In this document: one piece after another, positions 8,586 to 16,533 of the stretch
Layout of the letters: each line of letters begins with the position of its first letter
Numbering within the stretch: position 1 is the first letter of the stretch
NCBI GenBank assembly: GCA_047639615.1
Contig: JBLIOL010000025.1
Span: 1 to 27,701, forward strand
Origin: CAYWNK01 sp047639615
GTDB lineage: Bacteria > Planctomycetota > UBA1135 > GCA-002686595
Reading direction: 5' to 3'
Length of the DNA: 27,701 nt
Program-made: the position numbers and the translations under genes
Notes under the pieces: model-generated
What the model saw: only the letters and a program-made list of their open reading frames with translations
The model's database searches: none
What the model was told of the DNA's origin: nothing

Positions 8586-8647
8586 TCAATCGTCTGGCAT
8601 GGCATAGTTTCGCCACGGTTTCGTGCCGTGTGACGAATACTAAGGTC

Positions 8648-9604
8648 ATGTTCCGATTCATTGCATCGAAGACGCGGCTCGCGGCCTGGGTCTGCTGCCT
8701 GGCCAGCGTTGCTTGTACGGGGCTGGCGCAGGATCAGTCTCATTTGCCCGACTGCGATCATGATCGCTGCCAGGGCCGGGTCAATTTGCCCCTCGCTACC
8801 CTCGGTGGGCGGCAGGTTTGGTCGGATGTGAGTTGGGACCAGGACTGGCGCGTGCAGCGGCACATATGGACTGGGCACTGCCGCTTGCTCGACCCGAGGG
8901 GTATACGTCGCGCCTGGGGGAGCCGCGAGGATTGCGAGCGCCGGCTGGCGTGTGTTCGCAGCGGATTTGAGGAGCCTGGGCCGGAGCATCTGGTCGTGCT
9001 GCTACATGGCCTCGGGCGCACGCGCTGGAGTTTGACGGGGCTGGCGGACGAGTTGGAGATGTCGGGCATGGCTACGGCCTGTCTCTCCTATCCCAGCATG
9101 CGTGGATCGATTGAGGAGCATGCGGACGACCTTGAGCGGCTGCTGCTCGGGCTGCGGGGCGTGCGTCGGGTTTCGTTCGTGACGCACAGCCTGGGTGGCA
9201 TCGTCGTGCGCGAGTTGCTGGACAGGGAGCAGCTCTGGGCGGATCTAGAGCTTCAACGGGTGGTCATGATCGCTCCTCCCAATCAGGGCGCGCAGCTGTC
9301 GAGCAGGCTCCAGGGGAACCTGCTCTTCGATTGGATTGGTGGTCCGGCCGGCGGCCAGATCGGGACTGGCCAACCGAGCGAGCGCGCCATCCCTATGGTG
9401 CCTACCTTGGTGGTGGCGGGCACCGGGCCGGGCGCATCCGGCTACAACCCGCTCATCGATGGGGACGATGACGGCATTGTCGGCGTGCACGAGACGGCGC
9501 TTGCGGGGGCCGAAAGACTGCTCGTGCGGGGCTTGCACACCAACCTGATGAACCAGCAAGCGGTCCGGGCCGGCGTGCTCGAATTTCTTAAGCCTGTACG
9601 CTGA
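8648..9604 (+). CDS. Exported alpha/beta hydrolase (lipase/esterase-like)
   Basis: A 318-residue protein starting at ATG 8648. The frame is open further upstream, but that part overlaps paralog B and gives no sensible protein. The N-terminus (1-28) is a signal peptide ending near TGLAQ. The core has HG at 120-121 in LVVLLHGLGRTRWS (oxyanion hole), nucleophile Ser181 in THSLGG, an Asp-rich turn DGDDDGIV (271-278) placed like the catalytic acid, and His297 in GLHTNLM. This is the usual Ser-Asp-His triad of secreted lipases and of GPI-deacylase-like esterases. Several Cys in 36-102 suggest disulfides in an N-terminal extension. The substrate is unknown. The last 17 bases overlap the 3' end of recJ on the other strand. 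Confidence 0.8.
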   Translation: MFRFIASKTRLAAWVCCLASVACTGLAQDQSHLPDCDHDRCQGRVNLPLATLGGRQVWSDVSWDQDWRVQRHIWTGHCRLLDPRGIRRAWGSREDCERRLACVRSGFEEPGPEHLVVLLHGLGRTRWSLTGLADELEMSGMATACLSYPSMRGSIEEHADDLERLLLGLRGVRRVSFVTHSLGGIVVRELLDREQLWADLELQRVVMIAPPNQGAQLSSRLQGNLLFDWIGGPAGGQIGTGQPSERAIPMVPTLVVAGTGPGASGYNPLIDGDDDGIVGVHETALAGAERLLVRGLHTNLMNQQAVRAGVLEFLKPVR

Positions 9605-11363
9605 AGTCCTTGACCATCAGCTCCATGTTGACGCGGCCGCGGAACCAATTCCAACGGGGCGTGTAGACCAGGTCGATGGGGACGCCCATCTGGAGCTCGG
9701 CTACGCGGTGGGCCATGCCGAAGGCGAGGGCCTTGTGCACGCGTTCGCCGTGGCGCACGTTGAGGATTAGGTGCGTGCGGTCGACGCCGATGATGCGCGG
9801 CGGTTCGGCTAGGCGTACGCCGCGGGAGAGTAGGACGGGCTTTTCGTTGCGCGCGCCGTAGGGCTCTAGGCGGTCGAGCTGGCCCATGAGCACGTCGTCG
9901 AGCTGGGCGAGGGGGAACTCGGTGTCGATTTTGAGCGGCGGGCGCTCGCGGTCGCGCAGGATTTTGCCGGCGGACTCGCAGATGAGCCGACGGACTTCGT
10001 CCACGGCGTCGGCGCGGATCTCGCAGCCGGCGGCCATGGCGTGCCCGCCGTAGCGCATGAAGAGGTCCCCTGCCGAGTGCATGGAATCAAGCAGGTTGAA
10101 GCCCTCGATCGAGCGCGCGGAGCCCTTGCCGGTTTCGCCGTCGAGTCCGATGACTAGGGCAGGGCGGCCGAAGGCGTCCACCAGGCGCGAGGCGACGATG
10201 CCGATCACGCCCTGGTGCCAGCCTTGGCCGGAGACCACGAGCACCGGGTTCGCAACCGGATCCATGAAGTCCTTGACGACCTCCATGGCTTCGGCGGTGA
10301 CACCACGCTCGACGCTCTTGCGCTCGACGTTATAAGCATCGAGTTCGCCGGCTAGGCGCTTGCCTTCTTCGGGGGTCTCAGCCAGCAGCACGTCGACGGC
10401 GGCAGCTGCGGTGGCCAGGCGTCCAGAGGCATTGATGCGCGGACCGATTTGGAAGCCCACGTCCTCGGCGCCCAGGCGCCGGCCCGGTTGGTGCAGGTCG
10501 CAGACCGAGAGCAGGGCGCGCACGCCGTGGTGCTTACTCGCGCCTAAGGCCTTGAGTCCCCAGCGCGCCAGGATGCGGTTCTCGTCCACGAGCGGCACCA
10601 CATCGCAAACCGTGGCGATGGCGACCAGCCCCATGGCATCCAGCAGGAACTCGCGCAGGTCCGGGCGCACGCGCTCGGTGCCGCTGATTTTCTGGGCCAG
10701 GCCCCAGGCCAGCTTGAAGGCCACAGCGCCGCCGCAGAGTTCGCGGAAGGGGTAGGCGTGCTCGCCGACCTTGGGATTGACGATGGCCACGGCCTTAGGT
10801 AACTCGCCAAGCGGCGGCTCGTGGTGGTCGGTGACGATAGTCTCGATGCCGAGCTCGAGCAGGGCGTCGATGGTCTCCTTGGCGGAGGTGCCGTTGTCGA
10901 CGCTGATGACCAGGGTGGCGCCGGTCTCCTGGGCTTTCCGGATGCTGTGGTCGCCGAAGGAGTAGCCGTCCGTGAAGCGGTTCGGGATGTGCCACTCGAC
11001 CTTGGCCTTGAGCAGGCGCAGGAGCCGTACCAGAAGCGCCGTGCCGGTGACGCCGTCCACGTCGTAGTCCCCGTGCACGAGGATGGTCTCGTCCTCGTTG
11101 ATGGCCTTGAGCAGGCGTACGGTGGCGGCCTCCATGTCGGGCAGCAGGAAGGGGTCGTGCAGGTTGTTGAGCTCCGGAGCCATGTGCTTCTTGAGCTCAT
11201 CGCCGGCCTCGAACTCGCGGTTGGCTAGCAGCACCGCCAGCAGCTCGGGCAGATTGTGGCGCCGGCAGAGCTCGGCCACACGCGGGCCATCGGGGCTCGT
11301 CAGTTTCCAGGCGGGGCGGGCGGGACGGGAGCTTGAGGGGGAGAGCGGCGACGCGGGAGGCAT
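9588..11363 (-). CDS. recJ: Single-stranded-DNA-specific exonuclease RecJ
   Basis: A 591-residue DHH-family phosphoesterase that degrades single-stranded DNA 5' to 3' in recombination and mismatch or base-excision repair. Visible motifs, in order: HGDYDVDG (97-104, metal binding), VDNG (155-158), DHHEPP (179-184), AIVNPK (193-198), and the DHHA1 motif GGHAMAAG near residue 437. A C-terminal OB-like region follows. Length and motif order fit bacterial RecJ, and all metal ligands seem present. The first 20 residues are Pro/Ser-rich and may not be conserved. It is divergent from selA (106-bp gap) and converges with the hydrolase gene. Confidence 0.95.
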   Translation of the reverse strand: MPPASPLSPSSSRPARPAWKLTSPDGPRVAELCRRHNLPELLAVLLANREFEAGDELKKHMAPELNNLHDPFLLPDMEAATVRLLKAINEDETILVHGDYDVDGVTGTALLVRLLRLLKAKVEWHIPNRFTDGYSFGDHSIRKAQETGATLVISVDNGTSAKETIDALLELGIETIVTDHHEPPLGELPKAVAIVNPKVGEHAYPFRELCGGAVAFKLAWGLAQKISGTERVRPDLREFLLDAMGLVAIATVCDVVPLVDENRILARWGLKALGASKHHGVRALLSVCDLHQPGRRLGAEDVGFQIGPRINASGRLATAAAAVDVLLAETPEEGKRLAGELDAYNVERKSVERGVTAEAMEVVKDFMDPVANPVLVVSGQGWHQGVIGIVASRLVDAFGRPALVIGLDGETGKGSARSIEGFNLLDSMHSAGDLFMRYGGHAMAAGCEIRADAVDEVRRLICESAGKILRDRERPPLKIDTEFPLAQLDDVLMGQLDRLEPYGARNEKPVLLSRGVRLAEPPRIIGVDRTHLILNVRHGERVHKALAFGMAHRVAELQMGVPIDLVYTPRWNWFRGRVNMELMVKDFSVQA

Positions 11364-11469
11364 TCACCTAGCCTACGGGCCCGGACGAAGGTCCCCTAGA
11401 CCGGATTCCTATGGGTGGCGCCGGCCGACCCTTGCGGCAGCGGAGTGTGTCCTGCGAAACTAGCGGGCC

Positions 11470-12879
11470 ATGGCCTCTGACACCCAGAATCCCTATCGCC
11501 TGCTGCCCTCGGTCGAAGCCTCTCTGCTCACGCCCGAGGTGGCGGCCCTCGAGGCGGACATCGGCCGCGAGCTCCTGCAGGCCTTCGTGCAGGCCACCCT
11601 GGACGGCTGGCGGGCCGAAATCCAGGCGGGCGAGCTCGACGCGGCCGGCCTCGGTCAGCGCCTGGAGCAGGGCGGCCTGGCGCGCGCCATCAAAGCCAAG
11701 GTCCAGCAGGAGAGCGGGCGCGGAGTGGTGCCGGCCATCAACGTCTCGGGGGTCGTGCTCAACACCGGCCTCGGTCGCTCGCCCATGCATCCCGAGGTGG
11801 CCGAGCGCATGGCGGCGGCCGCCGGCGGCTACTGCGTGCTCGAGGTGGACCGCTTCAGCGGCCAGCGCAACCAGCGCGACGAGCGCCTCTCGGAATTGCT
11901 CGGGCGCCTGACCGGCGCCGAGGCGGGCATCGCGGTCAACAACAACGCGGCCGCGGTGCTGCTCGTCATGCACACCTTCGCCTTCGGTCGCGAGGGCATC
12001 GTTTCGCGCGGCGAGTTGGTGGAGATCGGCGGCTCCTTCCGCGTGCCGGATGTGATGCGCAGCGCCAACGCCAAGCTCGTGGAAGTCGGCGCCACCAACC
12101 GCACGCGCATCGCCGACTACGCCTCGGCGATCACCACCGAGACGGGACTCATGATTAAGGTGCACCCCTCGAACTTCCGTGTGGTGGGCTTCACCGAGGA
12201 GGTGCCTCCGGGGGAGCTGTCCGCCCTCGGTCGCGAGCACGGCATCACCTCAGCCTGGGACTTAGGTTCGGGCCGCATCGAACATGGCGGCGCCGGATCC
12301 TTGGATCTGGTGGGGGATGAGACCGAGGTACGCGAGGCTGTGGCCAGTGGCATGGATGTGGTCACCTTCTCCGGCGACAAGCTCTTCGGCGGACCGCAGG
12401 CTGGCTTGCTCGTCGGTCGTAAGGAGACCATCGCGGCCCTGCGCAAGAACAACATGTACCGGGCCATGCGCCTGGACAAGGTCTCGCTTGCGGGCCTCGA
12501 AGCCACCGCGGAGCTGCTGCTGCGCGGCCGCGGGGATGAGCTCCCTACGCGCGCCTTGCTGCGCGCCACTGCTGAAGAGATCAAGCCCAAGGCCGAGACG
12601 CTGGTGCGCGATCTGTCGGGACTTGACGGGGTGCAGGCAGAGTTGGTGGCTGACCGCAGCGAGCCTGGAAGTGGCAGCGCTCCTGACACCTACCTCGACA
12701 CCTATTGCGTGAAGCTCAGCGGGGACGGATTCCGTCCCGGCGAAGTAGCCAAACGTCTGCGCGCCGGCACGCCGCCGGTCTTCGCTCGCGTCCAAGCGGA
12801 CGCCCTCTGGCTCGATCCACGCACCCTGCTGCCGGGCCAGCACGATGCCCTGGTGGCCGCCGTAAAGGCCGCCCTGTAA
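11470..12879 (+). CDS. selA: L-seryl-tRNA(Sec) selenium transferase SelA
   Basis: A 469-residue PLP enzyme that converts Ser-tRNA-Sec to Sec-tRNA-Sec with selenophosphate as selenium donor. The N-terminal helical tRNA-binding part (1-90) is followed by the fold-type-I core with INVSGVVLNTGLGRSP (about 94-109), VNNNAAAVLL, GGSFRVPDVM and SGDKLFGGPQAG, where Lys304 is the expected PLP lysine. Length is normal for bacterial SelA. ATG 11470 gives the expected N-terminus (RLLPSVEASLL). The presence of selD and tRNA-Sec within 7 kb supports a working Sec system. Confidence 0.96.
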   Translation: MASDTQNPYRLLPSVEASLLTPEVAALEADIGRELLQAFVQATLDGWRAEIQAGELDAAGLGQRLEQGGLARAIKAKVQQESGRGVVPAINVSGVVLNTGLGRSPMHPEVAERMAAAAGGYCVLEVDRFSGQRNQRDERLSELLGRLTGAEAGIAVNNNAAAVLLVMHTFAFGREGIVSRGELVEIGGSFRVPDVMRSANAKLVEVGATNRTRIADYASAITTETGLMIKVHPSNFRVVGFTEEVPPGELSALGREHGITSAWDLGSGRIEHGGAGSLDLVGDETEVREAVASGMDVVTFSGDKLFGGPQAGLLVGRKETIAALRKNNMYRAMRLDKVSLAGLEATAELLLRGRGDELPTRALLRATAEEIKPKAETLVRDLSGLDGVQAELVADRSEPGSGSAPDTYLDTYCVKLSGDGFRPGEVAKRLRAGTPPVFARVQADALWLDPRTLLPGQHDALVAAVKAAL

Positions 12880-12942
12880 GTCTCCACCGGGAATGCCGGC
12901 TAGCGCGGGAATTTCCGGGCAGCCTCGGTCGTCCCATCCGCC

Positions 12943-14304
12943 ATGGCCAACACCATCCCCGCAACGGATCTCGCGCAGGCGCCCTTCGCGGCCCTCGAGG
13001 CGCGTATTGCCGCTGGTGAGGCGCGCGTAGGCGTGGCCGGACTCGGCGCCGTGGGATTGCCCCTGGCAGAGCTCATGCACACGGCGGGTTTCGAGCTTAG
13101 CGGCATCGATCCCGACGCTCACAAGCGCGCCTGCCTGGCCGCCGGTCGCGCGCCCTTAGCCCATCAGGTGCACCTGGAGTTGGAGTCCATGGTGCGCAGC
13201 GAGCGCTTCGAGGCCGTGGCGGAACCGGGTGCGGCGAGTGGCGCCTTGGACGTGCTCTTGATCTGTGTGCCAACAGACCTGGATGAGAGCGGCGAGCCGG
13301 ACCTCGGCCCCGTACGCAAGGCCGTCGCTCAAGCCGCGCCGCACCTGGCGCCGGAAGCGCTCGTGGTGCTCGAATCAACCACTTGGCCTGGAACCACCCG
13401 CCAGGTGATCGCCGCGGAGTTGGCGGCTCATGGACGCCGTCCCGGCGTGGACGTGGCCCTGGCCTTTTCGCCGGAGCGCGTGGATCCCGGGCGCACGGAA
13501 CTGCGCTCGATCCCGAAACTTGTGGGCGGGTTGAGCGCGCGCGAGGGTGAGCTCGCTGCGATCCTCTACCGGCGTGCCTTCGACGATGTGCGCCTGGTCT
13601 CGTCGGCCGAAGTCGCCGAGGCGGCGAAGCTCCTGGAGAACGTCTACCGCGCTGTGAACATCGGCCTGGTCAATGAACTCAAGGGCGCCTTCGCCCAGCA
13701 GGGCATCGACATCTGGGAGGTGCTCGACGCCGCCGCCAGCAAGCCCTTCGGCTTCCAACGTTTCGATCCCGGTCCCGGGGTCGGCGGGCACTGCATTCCG
13801 GTGGACCCGAGCTACCTGGCCTGGGCCGCACGCCGCGCGGGCGTGTCGACGCCGCTGGTGGAGCTAGCGACCGAAATCAACCGCGGCATGCCGGCCGAGG
13901 TGGCGCGCGTGGTGAAGCGCGCGCTCGAGACGCGCCAGCGACCGGTGCAAGGCGCGCGATTGCTGTTGCTGGGGCTTGCCTACAAGCCCAACGTTGACGG
14001 ATTGGATCACGCGCCGGCCTTGGACCTGGCGCGCGAGCTGAGCGCCATGGGGGCCGAGGTGCGCTACCACGATCCCTTGCTGGCGCGTCTGCCGGAGGGG
14101 CTGGCCGAGGAGCGTGAGCTGCTGGGGGCGCAGAGCGTGACGCTCGACCGCGCCAGTCTGGCGGACTTCGACGGGGTGCTGCTCGTGACGGCTCACGACG
14201 CCATCGACCTGGAGCTGGTGGCGGAGGCTGCCCGCCTGGTGGTCGATACCCGCGGCGTTTTACGCGAGCGTCTCTTGGGCGACCCGCGTTACGTGCCGGC
14301 CTAG
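12943..14304 (+). CDS. Nucleotide-sugar dehydrogenase (UDP-N-acetylglucosamine 6-dehydrogenase, WbpA-like)
   Basis: A 453-residue enzyme of the UDP-glucose/GDP-mannose dehydrogenase family, which oxidises the C6 hydroxyl of a nucleotide sugar to a carboxylate in two NAD-dependent steps for polysaccharide synthesis. Visible: NAD-binding GVAGLGAVG (30-38), STTWPGTT (145-152), FSPERVDPG, catalytic Cys284 in GGHCIPVDPSYL, and the C-terminal LGLAYKPNVDG. The FSPERVDPG and GHCIPVDPSYL forms fit the WbpA/TviB type better than UDP-glucose dehydrogenase, but the exact sugar is uncertain. It lies between selA and selD (gaps of 63 and 111 bp) with no obvious link to selenium. Confidence 0.9.
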   Translation: MANTIPATDLAQAPFAALEARIAAGEARVGVAGLGAVGLPLAELMHTAGFELSGIDPDAHKRACLAAGRAPLAHQVHLELESMVRSERFEAVAEPGAASGALDVLLICVPTDLDESGEPDLGPVRKAVAQAAPHLAPEALVVLESTTWPGTTRQVIAAELAAHGRRPGVDVALAFSPERVDPGRTELRSIPKLVGGLSAREGELAAILYRRAFDDVRLVSSAEVAEAAKLLENVYRAVNIGLVNELKGAFAQQGIDIWEVLDAAASKPFGFQRFDPGPGVGGHCIPVDPSYLAWAARRAGVSTPLVELATEINRGMPAEVARVVKRALETRQRPVQGARLLLLGLAYKPNVDGLDHAPALDLARELSAMGAEVRYHDPLLARLPEGLAEERELLGAQSVTLDRASLADFDGVLLVTAHDAIDLELVAEAARLVVDTRGVLRERLLGDPRYVPA

Positions 14305-14415
14305 GACCATCTTCGGCGGGAATCTGGCCGTGAACGAAGGATCGTCCGAGCAAGGGGTCGAACCGTGGGGCGCGGGTGCCATACTGGCTGCCCGCACTTT
14401 TCCTTGGAGACCGCC

Positions 14416-15483
14416 ATGCAAGAATCCGCCGCACGCCGACTGACCGATTACGCAGCCTCCGCAGGCTGAGCCGCCAAGCTGCCCCTAGGGCAGCTCGCGC
14501 AGGTTCTGCGCGAAGCCAACCCCGCTGCTGACGAGCGACTCCTAGTGGGTCCCCAGTCCTTGGACGATGCCGGCGTCGTGCTCCTGGGTGAGGCCGAAGG
14601 TCTGCCTCCGGGCGTCAACGTGGCCTTGGTCCAGACCGTGGACTTCTTCCCGCCGGTGCTCGACGACCCCTATCTCTATGGGGCGGTGGCTGCGGCCAAC
14701 GCCCTCTCGGATGTGTACGCCATGGGCGGGCGGCCGATCTCGGCCCTCAACATAGCGGGCTTCCCCAAGGGCTTCGACAAGGAGTGGATCGGCCAGATCT
14801 TCCGCGGCGGCTTCGACAAGGTGCGCGAGTCGGGCGCGGTGCTCGCCGGCGGTCACACGGTCGAGTCTCCCGAGCCCAACTTTGGATTCTCGGTCACCGG
14901 TGTCGTCGATCGCGACAAGGTTACTGACAACGCTAGTGCCAAAGTCGGCGACCGTCTCTACCTGACCAAGCCCTTGGGCATGGGCTCCATGACCACCGCC
15001 GGTAAGTTCGGCAAGGTGGACCAGGCGCGAGTGCTGGAAGCGGCCCATATCATGGCCACGCTTAACGGCCCCGCCGCGGAAGCCATGCAAGCGGCTGGCT
15101 CCCACGCCTGCACCGACATCACGGGCTTCGGCCTCGTTGGACATGCGCGCAACATCGCTCGCGCTTCGAAAGTCACCCTGGCCTTCGACTTGGCCTTGCT
15201 ACCGATCTTCCCCGGCGCGCGCGACCTCGCCGCGGACGGCATCGTCTCCGGCGGCACCAAGCGTGGCAAAGAAGCCATCGGCGACGACGTGACCGTGGGC
15301 GAGGGCCTCGATAGCGCATTGGTCGACATCGTCTTCGATGCGGAGACCTCCGGTGGACTCTTGATCACCTTGCCGGAAGCCAATGCCTCCGCGCTTGAGC
15401 GCGAGCTTGCCGATCGCGGCGTGCCCGTGCATGCGGTAGGCGAGATCACCGAGGCTACGGGCCGCTCCATCACCCTGCGCTAA
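14416..15483 (+). CDS. selD: Selenide, water dikinase SelD, itself a selenoprotein (Sec at codon 18)
   Basis: SelD makes selenophosphate from selenide and ATP. The reading frame starts at ATG 14416 behind a GGAGA ribosome site, meets TGA at 14467-14469 (codon 18), and continues open to TAA at 15481-15483, 355 residues in all. The residues around the TGA read LTDYAASAG-U-AAKLP, matching the N-terminal catalytic loop of SelD, where E. coli has Cys17 and Lys20. Here they are Sec18 and Lys21, and the second Cys of the E. coli loop is Ala. Downstream motifs are typical: DDAGVVLL, TVDFFPPVLDDPYLYG, DVYAMGG, ALNIAGFPKG, LAGGHTVESPEPNFG and CTDITGFGLVGHA. A caller treating TGA as stop would begin at GTG 14545 and lose the catalytic loop. 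Confidence 0.95.
14467..14495 (+). promoter_or_regulatory. Bacterial SECIS-like hairpin immediately after the selD TGA
   Basis: Seven bases after the TGA (14467-14469), AGCTGCCC (14477-14484) pairs perfectly with GGGCAGCT (14488-14495) around CTA, or 7 bp around a five-base loop CCTAG. Bacterial SECIS elements lie just 3' of the Sec UGA inside the coding region and are bound by SelB, so position and strength fit. The hairpin codes for KLPLGQL without disturbing the protein. Confidence 0.85.
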
Positions 15484-15494
15484 TCCAACGCTCC

Positions 15495-16529
15495 ATGCTT
15501 CGACTCCCGCTCGCACCGCTTGTCTTGCTCACACTCTTCAGCTGCCAAGCTGCCGAGCCTGAGGCTACCGAAACCGTCCAGGTGGTGCTCGAGGGCGCCG
15601 GCAAGCTGGGCGGCTGCGCGGTGGGGGAGTTGGATGCGAGCGCCGCGGACGAGGAAATCGTGGCCGTCGGCAGCGACGGCCGCATCCACCTGGGCGTGCA
15701 TGGTGTTGACGGTTGGACGTCGAGCGTGGTCGACACGGTTCCCGGCGAGCAAATCCAAGTAGCAGCCGGTGCGATCGGCCCCGAGGGCATTCCCTCGATA
15801 GTCTCCGTCGGCGTCGCCGAAGGCGGCGAGGACGATGGCGGCCCCGGCGTTGCCTGGTGGCTGCGCCGCGATGGCGATTCGTGGACGCGTACGGAGCTGC
15901 TGGGCGATGACGCTCTGCTGCACGCGGTGGCTATCGGCGAACTCGATGCGACCAGCGCTGGCAACGAGGTTGTGCTGGCTGGCTTCACCCGCAAGGTGCA
16001 CCTAGTAAGGCTTGTGGACGGCGCGCCCCAGAGCCAGACCATCGGCGAGCTGCCCGGCAACGCGAAGGGCATCGCCATTGGTGCAGGCGGCGTGGTCGTG
16101 GCTTGCGACGACGGTTCGCTGGTGCGCTTCACGGGTGGCGCCGATGCGTGGGAGCGCGAAATCCTTGCACATCACGATGCGCCCTTGGCTCGGCTATCGG
16201 CCAACGATGATGCCGTCATCTACTGTGGCAACGATGGCGTACTAAGGCTTTGGGAGAAAGGAGAGAGCCGCAAGGTGTACACCTCCAGTGACCGCCTGCG
16301 CGGCGCGGTGTTTCTACCGGATATTCCGATTGGCCGTGAAGTGGCTAGCGCTGGGTATGACGGACATGTGCGCCGCCATGCCATTGACCATGCTCACGGG
16401 AAGCCGCATTCCGTCGCGCACGAAGACGCCAAGCTTCACAACCTCGCCACCGGCACCTGCGCCGGCAGCGTTGGCCTAGCCTTTTGCGGCTACGGCGGCC
16501 GGCTCGTTTGGATTGGAATCCGGCCTTAG
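15495..16529 (+). CDS. Lipoprotein with beta-propeller-like repeats
   Basis: A 344-residue protein beginning 11 bases after the selD stop, so probably in the same transcript. The N-terminus is a lipoprotein signal: hydrophobic stretch then LFSC, with Cys17 as the acylated residue. The rest is a series of about 45-residue beta-rich units with patterns such as VGELDASAADEEIVAVGSDG, IGELDATSAGNEVVLAGF, ANDDAVIYCGNDGVLRLW and ASAGYDGHVRR, resembling FG-GAP or WD40-type propellers. It is likely anchored on the outer face of a membrane. No catalytic residues are recognised. It ends overlapping or abutting the phosphodiesterase gene, suggesting joint expression. Confidence 0.75.
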   Translation: MLRLPLAPLVLLTLFSCQAAEPEATETVQVVLEGAGKLGGCAVGELDASAADEEIVAVGSDGRIHLGVHGVDGWTSSVVDTVPGEQIQVAAGAIGPEGIPSIVSVGVAEGGEDDGGPGVAWWLRRDGDSWTRTELLGDDALLHAVAIGELDATSAGNEVVLAGFTRKVHLVRLVDGAPQSQTIGELPGNAKGIAIGAGGVVVACDDGSLVRFTGGADAWEREILAHHDAPLARLSANDDAVIYCGNDGVLRLWEKGESRKVYTSSDRLRGAVFLPDIPIGREVASAGYDGHVRRHAIDHAHGKPHSVAHEDAKLHNLATGTCAGSVGLAFCGYGGRLVWIGIRP

Positions 16530-16533
16530 CCAC

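Noticed and set aside
8069..8647. Upstream extension of the alpha/beta hydrolase frame
   Set aside because: It runs inside paralog B in another frame and is Arg/His-rich shadow sequence. The signal peptide begins at 8648.
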